Position numbers and translations under genes: made by a program
From: Synchiropus splendidus
Lineage: Eukaryota > Chordata > Actinopteri > Syngnathiformes > Callionymidae
NCBI RefSeq assembly: GCF_027744825.2
Contig: NC_071342.1
Location: 18,192,501-18,256,500 of the forward strand
Length of the DNA stretch: 64,000 nt
Direction: 5' to 3'
In this document: positions 12,717-27,100 of the stretch, in pieces
Position numbering within the stretch: the first letter of the stretch is position 1
Layout of the letters: each line of letters begins with the position of its first letter
Notes under the pieces: model-generated
Told to the model about the DNA's origin: nothing
The model's database searches: none
What the model saw: the letters and a program-made list of their open reading frames with translations, nothing else

Positions 12717-12857
12717 TCTATTCTATTCTATTCTGTTCTATTATATTATATTATATTATATCGCATTGCATCGCATTGCATCGCATTGCATCGCATCGCA
12801 TCGCATCGCATCGCATCGCATCATATCATATCATATCATATCATATCATATCATATA
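12715..12857. repeat. Pentanucleotide array TTCTA/TATAT/TCGCA/TCATA
   Basis: A run of 5-base units that changes composition along its length: TATTC, then TTATA, then alternating TCGCA/TTGCA, pure TCGCA, and finally TCATA. The TCGCA core is the reverse complement of the units in the array at 39361-39672. Confidence 0.95.
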
Positions 12858-12961
12858 TTTGACTGCCTTCATTGACACATCTGAACAACCACTTATCTCC
12901 ATTGAATTAACTATAGATAGACCTCAATAAAGACCTCAAGCAACTAGGAAAAAATAAAGTT

Positions 12962-12968
12962 CTATCTG

Positions 12969-13041
<73 letters not shown>
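12962..13041 (+). repeat. (TATC)n microsatellite
   Basis: About 80 bases of TATC repeat, directly preceded by AAAAAATAAAGTTC, like a retroposon tail, and followed by the second copy of the dispersed repeat. Confidence 0.95.
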
Positions 13042-13057
13042 TTAGCTGTTTGTCTAT

Positions 13058-13198
13058 TCAAATTCTTCTCCCTCTTTATATTTTTTATCCTCTTTATTTT
13101 CCCCCGATTTCACTCTTGCTGGTCAAAACAACAATTTCAGCTTTTATTGTCCCGTTGCTCCAAAGACTGGTTAACCAAAGGAGCTATTCTCAAGACTA
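13058..13198 (+). repeat. Dispersed repeat, copy 2, abutting a TATC array
   Basis: Matches 8230-8331 (CTTTATATTTTTTATCCTC, then TCACTCTTGCTGGTCAAAAC, ending GGAGCTATTCTCAAGACTAG). It carries an extra segment of about 30 bases (TTGTCCCGTTGCTCC onward) missing from copy 1. Confidence 0.85.
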
Positions 13199-15239
13199 GG
13201 TTGTATTTTACGCCGCCACAAAGCATTTCAACGCTATTCCATCATCCTGTCTGCTTTAGAATACTGAAGAACAGTTGCTGCTTGCAGTTGTTTGTTCACT
13301 TGCGCAGCTATTTTGCAGTTGGACAACTCCTGTTCCTCACTGCAGACAAGAAAAAAGCACATGTGCCGGCTGTAAAGTTAGCGAAACACACCACGAAGCA
13401 AATGTGTCGAAGAGTATGTCAGCAGGGTCTGACGGGTGACGCAATGTGTGCAAATGTTGACAGGTGGCAATTCTAAAACTGGCAAACAAAGACGGCACTC
13501 ATTCACTTTTATCTATATATGAGCTAGTGCGTCGATGGATGCATTAGTTGAAATTGAATTTTTGCAAATCAAGTTGTTTCCTCTGGAGGCATTGTGGAAA
13601 ACCATGGGACTAATTTGTAAAAAAAATAAAATAAAATAAAACAAATAAAAAAAACAAAAAAACAAACAAACAAACAAAAAAATATATATATAAGAAATAA
13701 AAGATTAGAAAATACAATTAAAAAATTATATATATATATATAAAAACCATGTACATTAGAGTCATCACATGTTCTGTGCATTGCTTGAAATTTGATACAA
13801 TGAAGAATCAACAACCACTACTGAAATGGAGAACGACATAATAACAACAAATAAGGACAGCACATGTTCCTCTGCTTCCATGCAATTCAGTGCGGAGAAC
13901 TCAACCATCAGTGTATGAATTTTTGTGTTATTTCTTCATGATGAAGTATGTTTTCATATTCACCTCATGATTATTTACAGTATTAACTAAACCCATAAAT
14001 TGAACTGGTGGAATCAATTTAGTCTCTTTTCATTCACTCAAGATGGGGAAAAGTTTGTGTGTGAATGTTTCACTTTGTGAACCAAATCTTGGATCCAGTT
14101 ACATTTGTAACTGAGGTCTGACTTTATAAACAGATGCACAGAGCAGGGCGACGCTTCAAACATCATGCATCATCAATGCATCTGAAAGAAAGAAGACGCT
14201 AGACTGGCACCAACTTAGATGCCCAGTAGGTGACCACTTTTTTTTTTTTGCAGGCCTCACTTGATTCGCGGGAGGAGTGTTTGACACTAATAATTTTTAA
14301 TGATATAATGATAAGAAACAATAATCTGAATTCTTCTGCTTGGAATGAAAAAAGAATTCAATTAAAACCATCAGTTTATCAGTAATACTTTAGATGACAA
14401 AAAATATACGTACATATGAGAGGAAACAGAACACTACACTAACACAAATGAACAAATATTCTGGCGAGAAAGAAGACGTCTTGGAGCCCATTTCACTGCC
14501 GCCATCTTTCATTTTTCATGACACATCTCCCAGCTAATGTCTGTAGCTACTTATCTGAGCTCATGGAGGAGCGACAACAGCTGTCGTTTTGGCCGCACTG
14601 TGCACAGTCTCGCCATTGTGCATCGCATGCAGCTGGCACTATCTTGGAATGTCAACAAACAATGAATAAATCAACGTTTCTCCAGCGAGCGTCAGACATG
14701 CACGGTGATAGAGGCGGATCTGCAGCAGCTGTACGTGGCTTCTTGATGTTTTAATCCTTTACAGGGCTCCACTTTCCCTTCTGTCAGGATATTTGGGAAC
14801 AAACCCAAAGGCCCAAAATAACCATTCATCATGTACTGTATGGAAAACATGACCACCTATGCACTTGCTCACATTTTTCCACTGAGGGTCTTGACGACTA
14901 TCTTTAAGATCTTTGCAAACTGCTCTTTATCTTTCAAACAAGCTGAAACCTCTTTGTCATGGCCGACTCTACTGGTAGGCTCTAGACAACACAGTTGGTT
15001 GCATCGCCAAGGGGCATAAACACAATATGAGGAGGCTTCTGTTGGAGGAGGAGGTTTTATCTAATCTAAATGTGTGGTCTGTGCCTGTTATTTAAAAATA
15101 TATTTTCATCGATATAATATTGTATTTCGTATTGCGATTCATATTGTGAGATTGTCACCAAATATGAACTCAGTTATTTGATTTTATTTAGTTGTTGTTG
15201 AGTAGCAATAATTCAATAATTTATTTGAGATTATCTTAG
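13199..15239. other. Intergenic, no gene recognised; A-rich and TA tracts
   Basis: Holds an A-rich low-complexity tract at 13617-13683, TA runs at 13682-13741, and otherwise unique-looking sequence. No coding or RNA gene is recognised. Confidence 0.5.
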
Positions 15240-15655
15240 TAGAAGGGGTTCAATCTTACAGGGAAGCCATGCAATTGCAAGATGGAGACGGTTATGGAGA
15301 GATGGATGCTCCTTGGTTTCAACATCACCTCCCCTCCATCCGCTCCTAATCCAATACAGAAGCACATGGACCAATAGACTGAGACTGCCCAACTCAAAGA
15401 CCGAGCGCTGCAGAAGGTCCTTTCTTCCTGTGGCAATAAAAACATACAATTCGTCCCTGAAAGAAATACAATGAAGGGTTTTTTTTAACTGAACAGAACA
15501 TTGTTTTTCTAAGATCTTTTGTATCACTTTTTTTGCACTTTATAATATCACTTCTTTTTAATTTATTGTGTTATGTTGTGTACAGAGCATGTTACAAACA
15601 CAATTTCCCTTGGGATTAATAAAGCTTTTTCTGATTCTGATTCTGAGATGTTTAA
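15240..15655 (+). mobile_element. LINE 3' end: degenerate C-terminus plus 3' tail
   Basis: A fragment in LINE orientation. The segment around 15320-15470 reads, in a plus frame, like the C-terminal end of fish non-LTR ORF2 (SPPLHPLLIQYRSTWTNRLR, then NSKTERCRRSFLPVA). It is followed by a T-rich 3' UTR and the typical end AATTTCCCTTGGGATTAATA with tandem TTCTGA repeats at 15636-15647. The rest of the element is absent. Confidence 0.7.
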
Positions 15656-15982
15656 CAGCTGGAGTTCAGCAGAGGATGGAATTTTGTCAATGAATGAAAG
15701 AGCGCCATCTTCCGCCTGAAACGTGTTGGTGTGAGCCCAGATGAATGTGCGTCTAGATATCGTTGCATGTGTCACACTCCTGGCCCGTGGGTCAAACCTG
15801 GGTTAGCAAGTCGTTTTAGGTGACCCGGACGTGTTTTAAAGATCAAAATTTCAGATCAAAATTATCAGGAAAACTGTTCTTCAGACTGCATGCTTACCAT
15901 TAATTGACTTTGCATCGCACATATTACTCGTTTTTAGAATTGAACTTATTGTTCACAAATGTTTTTATTGTCCTCAGAGTTA

Positions 15983-15983
15983 C

Positions 15984-16058
<75 letters not shown>
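15983..16058. repeat. (AAT)n microsatellite
   Basis: About 76 bases of pure AAT trinucleotide repeat. Confidence 0.97.
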
Positions 16059-16229
16059 TTAATGTATTATTCTTATGTATGGGACCTTCATTATTCATTA
16101 TAGGTCTTTCAGTTGTTCGTCAAAATGCTAAATGTTTTTTTTTTTAAATTACCCCATATTCTTGTTGTACAACGAGATCTTCAAAACCGTGTGTGGTTTG
16201 GACTGTGTCCACACAGAGAAGCAGTGTGT

Positions 16230-16480
16230 TCAACTGAGGGCGGTTCCACCTCCTGCTGCCTACGTCACGAGGGTGCGTCGCTACTATACAAAAACATCAG
16301 CCAAACAGCAGCACCTTGGGGAGAAGGTATCGAGAATATTGTCAAATTGCCATTATACCTGTCTATCCTCACTTTATTGCGTTATCTTATCATGCCAACA
16401 ATTTGTATCGTCTGTTTTACTTTACCGTAGCAAGCTAGCGGCTAACAGCCGGTGGCACGTTCAGGTTAGCTTCGTCGAAA
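16230..16480 (+). promoter_or_regulatory. Candidate klhdc3 promoter with CRE-like site
   Basis: Locally higher in GC and CpG than its surroundings. Contains TACGTCACG (16261-16269), a CREB/ATF-type half to full site, and a TATA-like ACTATACAAAA at about 16281-16291. A possible non-coding first exon could end at the donor-like CAG|GTTAGC near 16464. The assignment to klhdc3 rests on position: about 1.7 kb upstream of the exon that carries the start codon. Confidence 0.4.
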
Positions 16481-18101
16481 CTGGCGACATTTTATTCGTC
16501 TGGGGTGTGTTATACACAATCATATTTGTTTGTTTGTTTTGCTCTGTTCGTGCTTAAGTTGTGCTTCGCTTCCAGTCTTCTAACGCCATGGCTAGTGGTT
16601 GATATTCGCTGTCTAAAGCTGGAATGTGTGCTGGAGCTAAGGTTAGCTTTAGCCTGACTGACTGCCAGGCGTTGCATATGCTTTAGTGACCCGATTTAAT
16701 ATTGGCGTGAGCCGTTATTGCTCTCCTCTGCCATCATCATATGTTTTAAACACCATCTCCGGGTTCTTGAAATCGAAGCAAATGTGGACTTGCATGCTAA
16801 GCTCTTCTGACTGACTGTCACAAGATTGTTGTTAATGCACCGTTTAGATATTATTCTATACTATGTAACGCAGTTACAGTGAGTTATGAAGCATCCTGGG
16901 TTTGTGTGTAAATCGTATACATCTATTGAAACTGACTGTGCTTGGAATAGTTGTAGAATCTGGGCTAGATCCTGCCTTACATGGGTCTCCTGCAGAAGAA
17001 CGTCCATTACAAACTTGCCAAGGATAAATACAGAGTCAAATTCGTGACATAAAAATGCTTTGTAAAGATTATTCTCAACTTTATTAATGAATCGATTGAT
17101 CAGTAAAGTAAACTACCGTATTTGGAATTTATATTCATAACAATTTGCCTGTAGGGTTGGAATGCAGATGAGAGCCACCAAGGAAGGGTCAATTTTTTTT
17201 TTTTTGAAGGCTAAATGCTTCACTCCAATTGCTCCCCATTGGTTTCTTGTTGTGGTGCAATAGGGAACAATTAGACTGATAGGAATATGTGTCCATAGTT
17301 GAATAAGAATTAAATGTTTGGCCGAAAAACACATGCATTTGATGTTTTTCACTATTTTTAATATGTTGCTTAAATACATTTTCAAATAAGTTTGTCTAAG
17401 AAAGTCAATGTTTATTGAATATTCTGGCTTTTTTTAAGTATTGCAATAGCCTTCAAAGTTTTTCATTCATATTAGGCCTTCAAACAAAAAGTGCATTAAA
17501 GTAGCTAAACCCACACAAATTCTTGTCGTTTTGAAAGAAACCTCATAAGACTCATAAGGTTTTCGTGTCCTCCACATATCAGTCCATTGTGAGGCTCTTG
17601 TCATTCCTGGGGGATGTCTCCACTTGAAATAGAAATGGCCATGGTCCGTGGTCTCCCGAGGGTTTATTTTTAAAGTCTTACAAAGGTTAGAGGTGGCTGA
17701 AAAGTAACTCTATATCACAAAATGAATTGGGTCAGTTGTTCTTCATGCTATTCTTACTTCCACAAAGTAAGTGTATATGAATCAAACCTTGTTTATTGCA
17801 GTAACATCATTGATATGGAGGAGAAGAAATATAAATATTAAAATTAAGAGAAATAAATGCTCATTTGTGATACTTATTGACAACTGCATTTCTATATTTA
17901 AAGTTGTTTGCCGCATTTGAATTGCTGCTGAATATGAAATAGAAATGGTGATAGGTATAAGTCGCATTACGTCCTAAAATACTCGGATAGTGAGCCTGTC
18001 AGCAGCAGCACTGTGGCTCAGCAGCACTTTGTGATTTCTACTTTGGCCCCTCCCAGCCCTCAGATCAGGGTGCACACTGTGACTGTTATTTGTTGTTGCA
18101 G

Positions 18102-18193
18102 GATTCTAAGCTAGATGTTGGCTTGATGGAGTCCATGCTGGAGGCAAAGTGATGGTGTAAGGACTCAGCGTGGCGAAGGTGCTTGCGCGTGGG
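18102..18193 (+). promoter_or_regulatory. klhdc3 5' leader with two short uORFs
   Basis: An acceptor TTGTTGTTGCAG ends at 18101, so the start-codon exon probably begins at 18102. The leader contains ATG at 18126 opening an 8-codon uORF (MESMLEAK, stop at 18150-18152). This overlaps, through TGATG, a second ATG at 18152 that stops after two codons (TAA at 18158-18160). The main start at 18194 follows 33 bases later. Confidence 0.5.
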
Positions 18194-21100
18194 ATGTTGC
18201 GCTGGTCAGTGCACCTTGAAGGAGGGCCACGGAGAGTCAACCATGCTGCTGTGGCAGTGGGACACAAAGTGTACTCATTTGGAGGCTACTGCTCCGGTGA
18301 GGACTACGAGACACTGCGTCAGATTGACGTGCACGTCTTTAACACAGGTAAATACTGATTATATCTTTCATTTTCCGCTCGTTTATTGTGAATACCTGGC
18401 ATACCTTACATGACTTTGAGAAGCACTGATGAAACAAATCAAGTAGAATGAGGTATTTGACAAGTGAAGGGCTAACATGTCCGGTTTTCTTTCTTTTGAT
18501 GGACTTCCCATCTATTTTGAGCACTATAATTGCATTTATTTTACAGCATTTGTGCTAACTTTGGGTTTGTTTGATCTTGCTATCCATCCCATTATATTCT
18601 AAACACGGACAAATCATTATTTTGGTATAAAGACTTGCTCATTGCGTCTTATGTTTTGTCCCAGCTTGTTTTCTAGTTTTACGTTGACTTTTCAGTAAAA
18701 CATTGTACTATTTTCCAAGTTGAAATCATGAAGAAGAATTGAAATGGGTGTGGTTGCATTGCCTGGAATTACTCAAAAGCAACATAACAAGTTCGTCAAC
18801 ATGAATCATCTGCAAGTGTATTGATAAGAAAACTCAATCAAAGTATGAACTTGTCTGCAACAGGCTTTCTAAGGACCAAGTAGACGCATCTCTATTTTAG
18901 GAAATACGGGGTTTCACTGCCTTTGTTTAACCACTGTCGCACCCTGCGGTTTCTGTTGATCTCTTTTTGCACTAGCTTTTCAGTTGCTGTCTTTGTACTC
19001 GACGGAAGCAGATGTGTCTTTTGTATAATGCCCCATTTTTTTTGTCTATTTTTTTCTTTTTGCCTTTGTATGTTGGAAATGTCACACACCTGTTAAATGG
19101 TTTTACAGCTTCCTGCGTGGCATTTGTCTGTTTGTTAAAGTAGAATCTGGGGAATGTCTGTCATACTTATGGCGGCACCTGACATTCCAGGTGTTTTAAC
19201 TCAGAAATTCCGAACCGTGTTTTTTTTTTTTTCAAATTCATATTGTGACATTGTTTTAAATGAATCGTATTGATATTGTGTTAGATGAATTCATACTTCA
19301 TGGTCTGTTATTTATTGATTTCTGTCTGTGTCCTTTTCCCGCCAGTGTCTCTACGCTGGACAAAACTTCCTCCTGTGAGGACGGGTGGAAACGAGCATGC
19401 CCGTGAAGTGCCATACATGCGCTATGGCCACACTGCTGTGCTGCTGGACGACACAATCTACCTCTGGGGCGGGCGCAACGACACAGAGGGTGCCTGTAAT
19501 GTGCTTTATGCATTCGATGTCAGTAAGTAACTTGGCTCGGAACTGGAACCTAATTGTTTGTGAGAAAACTGCTCAAAGTGCTAAACCAGCTGATTTAAAT
19601 TCTTTCCGTTCCTGTAGATGCAGGGCCTCACATTTTGCTGATACAGTTCCACGGAGATTAAAATAGTATTTGCGAATTATAAAGGAACAAAAGCGTCTGC
19701 AGAGTGATGTTGCTGGCTGCACAGTTTTTATGTTGCACCATCATCATGGCGAGGAAATCCAACTTTGTGTTCACTTTAAGCAGAACGAGCATGTCATGGA
19801 TGTTATTTTAATTCTGTAAATACATTGTGTTACAATCCTAGACACGTGAATCCATGCTAACATGTGTTTCCTATTTGTGTTCTAATCTGCTTAGCTTGTT
19901 TGTTGTGCTGAGTTCATGTTGACTTTTCTCCTGTCATAGATTCCCATAGATGGTACACTCCCAAAATCTCTGGGACACTTCCAGGGGCGAGGGATGGCCA
20001 CTCCGCCTGCATCTTGGGGAAAGCCATGTATATATTTGGAGGTTATGAGCAGCTGGTGAGTACACTTCACTCTGCCCACCTTGCACAGTCTCTCCATCCC
20101 TTCACTTTTTTTTCTTTTTGACTTTCCAGGCTGACTGCTTTTCGAACGACATCCACAAGCTGGACACCACCACCATGGTCTGGTCACTAATTAACGCTAG
20201 AGTAAGTCGCTGGTTTCGCGATTTCTCTGAAGTCCTTATCCACCAGGGCTGTGACAAATGGCTGCTAGTGACAGACTTTAACAATTTTAACTTGTCATAT
20301 GACATGTTAATTAACACTTGTGTTCTAGTAATTAATAAAATAAAGTGTTTTAAACACTTGTACGGTGTTAAATGTTATGTGTCCTTTGTGAAATGGTCCC
20401 ATACCTTTAAGTTGTGATGGTCCCGTAGCGAAGAGAGCGATAAAGTCATGGCTAGTTCACTCATGAACCTGTCGGCGACCTCTTTAATAGTTGATCATAG
20501 TCGACTACGTCGACCAGTTGCTGCAGCCCTAATCACTTTGTATCAATGACTTGCACGAAACACAAAGTGCTACAAAGCATAGATTTGTTTTTCACTTCTA
20601 CTTTCGACAAGAGCTTGGTTGGCTGTGTACAACAGCTTTGGTTTATAATGCAGCTTCCTGGTGGTGAGCCAAGTGCAGTTAAGCTTCTGTGGGGGATATG
20701 TAGCCTTTCATTTTGGGGAAAACCATTCGTGTTACACGCAGACCTGCAAAGTCCAAAGGAATTTGTAAGAGTGAAAGAGTTATTCATAAGATTTTATAAT
20801 TAAGGTGATTAATTCTAGAGGCTTTTAGTATTCCTTCGTTTCCTGAAATCCAGCCTTTGTGCTTCTGCTTTATCTCTTTCAGAATTTAATTTTGAACTCA
20901 AAGCCTGTTCTTTCCCCAAAGAGTTTTAGCTTCCGAGCTGAATGCTTGCCCAGTGTGTCCTTGTAGTTATTCTTTAGAGCACTTCACGCTTACCCCTTCT
21001 AAATATGCCAACTAAAAGATAACAGTTTCTTTTTAATAGTTTCAAATTTTATTCAAATATATTTTATGTCGTAATTGAAAAAAAATTGCTCTTGTAGTTA

Positions 21101-24100
21101 ATATCTCAGTCCTCTGGGTGGCACTGTTGAAATGCCTGTCACTAGTTGGCTGTTCATGCATACTTAACAGTTCTCAAAGATAGAAAGTTTGGTGCTTAGT
21201 AAACTAGAACTGGGTCACAGGATGTAGTGAAAGTTTCATAAAAAATAGTCTTCTTAATAACCGTTTTTCTTATCAGGGTGCTCCAGCACGCTGGCGGGAC
21301 TTCCATTCTGCGACTATCATCGGTACAAAGATGTTTGTTTTCGGAGGACGTGCCGACCGCTTTGGCCCCTTCCACTCCAACAACGAAATCTACTGCAACA
21401 AGATCAAAGTGTTTGACACGGAAACCAATTGCTGGCTCAGCACCCCGTCGACACAGCCGCTGCCCGATGGGCGACGGAGTCATTCTGCCTGTAAGATGAT
21501 CACGCCACCACGCTCCCTGGTTGGAACTACAAATGAAATGCGCTATAGCATTTCTTGGAGTATTATTCCCTCAGTTCTTCTGATGGTTGAAATAAGTATC
21601 GCAGTAACATTTGTGGTTCTTTAACTCTTTACTTGATCATTATTTTGCCATAACTACAGTTTTGTTGTCAAACAAAACCATTTTTTAACTGCTTTTCTTG
21701 TCTTTATTTGTAGTTACCTACAATGGTGAGCTGTACATATTTGGGGGATACAATGCCCGCCTGGACCGCCACTTCAATGATCTCTGGAAGTTTAGTCCAG
21801 GTAATTCATACTCTTGTATTTCCAGATAGTAGAATCTGTTTAGTCATTTCTCTCTGATGTGGATTGTTGCAGCCTACACCCTTTTTTGTCTGTCTGGTGT
21901 TGTGCATAAAACATTGCTCTCTGCTTTACCTGCAGCTAACTTGCATTGACCCACTTTCCTCTAGTTTTGCTCCATAACAGTTCCTGTGCATGTTTTTTTT
22001 TTCCCCTCCACCGTTGCGTCATTCATATGCTAATGATAATGCCTGGTTGTTCTCATTCACTACACTGAGTGTGAAATGCAGATGCAGTAGTATTTTTCCA
22101 GACAAGAGCTGCTATGTAGAGCAAAATAATGCAGTCCTCTGGGAGCGTCTACACATATTTTACCTATTTTGAGATCGAGTCTGGAACTAGAGCTGTTTTT
22201 GAACACTCATTCTTTCATGACAAACAGTGGTTATTTCTCCGTCGTGCAGCCGATGGCACCTTTCAGAGTAGTTTAGAGCTGGAGTCACAAATTGTCATTT
22301 ATCTTTCTTCAGTAGGATAAAATGGGTGATGTCAGCCGAAATGAGGCACCAATAAATAGCATGCCGTATCTCTGCCATCAATTGATAGTCTTTTATTTTG
22401 TATTATTGTTCAATCGTTGTCTTGATCATTGCCAAAGAATGATCAAGTCTCTCACAATATTCAAAGGTGTTGTCGCCTTTACTTGTTTATGTAATTGGAC
22501 CCACGCATGGGGTGGCACTTTCAAGGTAGAGCAGAATTTCCATACATAGACTGATCTGTTTGAGAAAGATGAAATGGACACAGTTGGGTATTTTTCTTTC
22601 CACTAGATGGCACTGTACCCGTTCATTTCCTTGTGATCAATGAGCTACGGCTTGTTGCTATAGAGATTGAATGATGCAGTTTCCTCTGATGGTGTAAGAC
22701 CTTATTGTTTATCTTTCAATGAAACGGCAGGGAGCACCTCGTCATTATTTCTATCGCACCTCTGAAGAGAAGCTAAATGTTTTGTGTTTCTGGTTTTGAA
22801 ATGTAAATGTTCGTCTTCAAAGAAGGTCGGTGCTGGCTCCTCAGCCTCATGTCTCATGATGCTCTTAGTTGTCAAGGCAAACATCAAGTACATACCAGCT
22901 GTCATTGCAATTCAAGATGACTCAATGAAACCAAGTTAATCAGAGTTTTTTTTTAATCTGCCTTGTTGACCTTCCCCGGTGACAGATTGCTAAAACGCCG
23001 CATGTTTGTGTTTTGCAGAAGCCTTTTCCTGGAAGAAAGTTGAACCAAAGGGTAAAGGCCCGTGCTCGCGCAGACGGCAGTGCTGTTGCATGGTTGGTGA
23101 TCGAATCATCCTCTTTGGAGGAACCAGGTAGGACACTGTGCATTGTTGTGTCCATACCAACTCTTTAGAACTCTGTTGAACACTGTGCTTTTATGTAGCT
23201 TGTGTTCATGATTATTATCCTTAGATGCTGCGGAACACTGTCGATCTAAGACAAGTAAAAGCTCACTTGATTACACAAATGAAAAAAAAATACTCCCATC
23301 TGTTAGGCAGATATATACTCAGCCTTACTAGTTTTGGAAAACAATTTAACTCTTGTACAGGTTGACTACTGTTTTCTCCTAGCTCAGTTTTATTTTACGT
23401 GCTTTCTTCCTTTTTTTTGTTTTTTTATCTATTGAATCAGTCAAATAAATGTACTGTATATAAAGTCTATATCTGGGCATATTGATGGACCATAAAAACA
23501 ATTTTAAATAGTATTCTGCAAATCACATTGCTCTGCAAATAATGAATTTTAATAGAATTTAATTAGTTTCATTTGAGAGTAGCGGCAGCAAAGGGATGAC
23601 AGTGCCGCCAGTTAAGGTGGAGCAAACAGGCTGAGAAAACAGTATCTAAAAGGGGCCACACACGCATTTTTAAAAATCTATCAGAGACCTCACACGTATA
23701 CATTAAAAAAAAAAAAAAAGATCTGGTGTAGGTCCTTATATCTGTGGTGCACCACGATAATCTCACAGTTCACACATAAAGATACTGACCCAGCACTGAT
23801 CGAGAGGCTCGTCCCCCAAGCCAGAAATCTGCCATCATATCACATGATAAACATGACAGCACTACAGAAAAAAAACAATGCACAACCTGGAAGTGCGTTG
23901 GATGCATGTTTGTTAAAAAGCATAATATTATCTAAATGACAGAGACACTACAGTTGCTCGTGGAACTTACTGTAAGTTCATGCATGCTGCCTGGACCTTG
24001 TCGTTGTAGTAAACCTACTGCAGCTTTACCGTTCAAAAAGTTTTCTTTTTCATGCTGTGAAGAACTGAGGTGGAGGAAGACCATTTTTCGGCCTTGTGGG

Positions 24101-27100
24101 TGGACATGGTGTAATTGTTGCGTAGAGATGTTATTATCTGAGGGATTCATAACAAACTCCCTTTCTGGAGAAAGTCTCTCAAAAGAAGTGAACCAGTTAA
24201 CATCCTGCTGAGAATGTGATTCACTTCATGTGCACCCACTACGAGTTGTGATACTCTGACCTTATTTGGTAAGCAGACAGTGACATAATACTTTAGGGAA
24301 GGTCACTCGTACGCTTTACATTTTCACATTCAGGTTAGTGAGCCTGAGCTTGTGTTGGTTATTTGCTAGGAAACGTGCTCCTCACATCGAAGGCTTCTTT
24401 TCTCTACCCTGAACCACAGTCCTGAAGACATCTCCTATTGTCTTGCTAGCTTCTGACTGGTGTGAGGCTCATCATGGACCAGTAGCCTGGTTGGTGATAG
24501 GGTGCCCATCAGTACACAAATGATCCAGTTTTCCAGCACCCGAGCTACTGTTATCATAAAGTGATATGTTATCAGCCGAACCCAACTGTGGTTACCAGAT
24601 AATGGAGATAGGATACCCGTGGCTAAGACTCCCCTCAGCTCTACTTTGTCTGCAGTGAGATGTTCTGAAGACCCTCTGATTAGTCTACACTTGAGCTGCT
24701 TGGCCAAACTCAGCACACACTGATAATTACCTTGAGGTTTTTCAGACCATTAAACGTGGTTGCAGCAACACTGCTGTTGTATTGTAAGTTCCATCCTCTG
24801 TCCCGTAACTCATGTCAGATTAGAAGTTGTTTTCCTCATACATCAGATGAGGTCTAGCCAATATAATAAAACTCCTAAAACCATTTTCTTTGTTAAGGTG
24901 GAGGATGTTTTCACCGGGGTTGTTTAGTTTCTCACTAGGAATAATCCAGGATGGACTTTCAGGAGTCATGATTTCCTGTTGCAAGGAGACGGCTGGGGTT
25001 GGGAACAGGAGTGTCGTTGGAATCACTGGAATGATGGAGTGTGTTTTTAGAGGAGGAAATAAAACACCATAGAATTTCCCTCTTTGTTGGTGATGTACTT
25101 GGGTAATTTCGAAGAAAAGGCTTGAAGGTTGAAACCATTTGCTCAGTTTGCTATGTAGAATTATTACAAAGACTTATATTGAGTTTTGTTCTGTGGAGCG
25201 AAAGTCTGTGTTTCCATGATGAATAGGACAGCATTTCTGGCTGTGAGCGAGTCGGCCACACAAAGTCTACTGACAATTGCATGTTTGTTATTTAATGAGA
25301 GAAAAGTTAAGCTCCTTACACACACAGGAACTTCCCAAAGCACGTGCATGCACTGAGAAAAACACACAAACATCGCACTAAGTGGCGTCTTAACCCACAT
25401 ATTTGTTTAGAATGCCTTCTGAGTGGATGTTTTCTAATCACGGCTTAGTGGTTTTACACTGCCGCCATGACATCGGCTAACGTTGTTGTAATGCTTTAAA
25501 TAATTTATTTAAAAATTAAGGTCGCTCCCCATGTGTTTATTTTTTACGTGACCCTGCTATTAACCAGCTTGAAAGTTATTAGTATCTGTGGCAATGCAAT
25601 TGACAAATGTTTGCACAGAGCCCCATGAATTATTTGCTGGACACTTTGCTTGTGTTTATTTAACAGCGCTTCATTTTGGAAGACCTGCAGAGGAAATTGT
25701 GTGGAAATTTATGGTTCAAGTCTTGTTGTCTTTGCTTGATTGTCCTTTCAGATTGATCTAAAGCAGAACCCCTTTGTTTGTATTTATTCCCTGTGCAGGG
25801 GTTTGAGCAAGGAGACCCTAGCGAAGTAAACTCCTTGAGTCAACACCATCGCACATGCTGGTGCGGAATACGCAATAATCTGTGTCTCTGCTTGCATTGT
25901 TGGTGTTGTTCACATTCTTATTTATTTGATTCTGCAGCCACTGCATGTGCTAGTGAGAGAGACAATGTCAAGCTGGACATTAGTGGCAATCTATTGTGGG
26001 CCACTTACGTCAGTGTAAACAGGAGTGCTGTGTTGCAGATAGGCGCGAAATTCTGGCCCATCTCTGATTTATGACCTGAGGGAGCATTCTTTCTCACGGA
26101 GTGCAATTTGATATCAGCACCTCTGCTACACTCATTTACTGAGACCTGCTCGCTGCCCCACGAAGGACAACCCACGCTTGACTAACTCCACCTGCACTGA
26201 CCTTCACCTACTTGGGCAAGACATGAGCAAGATCTTTTTTGGAGGAACATTTGTTTCCCCCTTTCGTTCAGCTTATGCTACAATCATTTGTTGGAGCAGG
26301 CTGCCGTCTGTTGTTGTGTTGGTCCTTTTACGCAAGTTAAAGTATTTAAAAGTCTACCAGCTCTACAGATATGCACAAATATGATGTGAACTTCTGAGAT
26401 GATTTTTTTAAGAGTGTTTGTTGGCGTCGACCCTTGGCAACTTGATGTGAATTTGAAATGTTAAGCTTTAAAATGTCTTTTTTTGTTAATTATTCATACA
26501 AATCAAATGATCTTTCAGTTATAGTAAAGAAAGTCTTATGTTTTGCTTATAAATCTTGCAGCTTTTAAATTACATTGGAAAGAGTGCATTCTTTAAGAGG
26601 CATGGTGTAAGCACAAACATGACAGATTGGTGTGCTGTGAGGAGACAGCCAGAAATCGTGCTAAACCAGTTAGTGGCGCTGGTCCAAAGACTGTGCATCA
26701 CCTCTCAATTATACTCATCAAAAGTAAGATTTACGTTCTTGTACAGACGAACTTTGACACACCTTACATCTTCTGACTTGCATTTCTCCTGACTCACTTG
26801 GAATCGTGCTTCACAAGAAGCACTTCACTGCACACTGTTGGTCAGTCTTGGAACACCAGCGTCGCCCTAAGATATGATTCTCTCAAGTAGTCTCTATGAT
26901 CACTTCATATTGAGATCGAAGAGTGATAAAAGAGAAATAAAAAAATAAACATTTGATCTACTTCAAAAAATGTAGACACTCTGGAGGAATTATTCATGAC
27001 TCATATTGATTGTCTGGCTATGTATCTGTACACATTTTTATTCTCTGTGTTCAGACATCAGTGCTAGTGGACTGGTCCAGCTTTGAGTTTTTATACATTA

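Noticed and set aside
18170..18193. Upstream in-frame GTG start for klhdc3
   Set aside because: MLRW is the conserved N-terminus of the family, and vertebrate GTG starts are exceptional.
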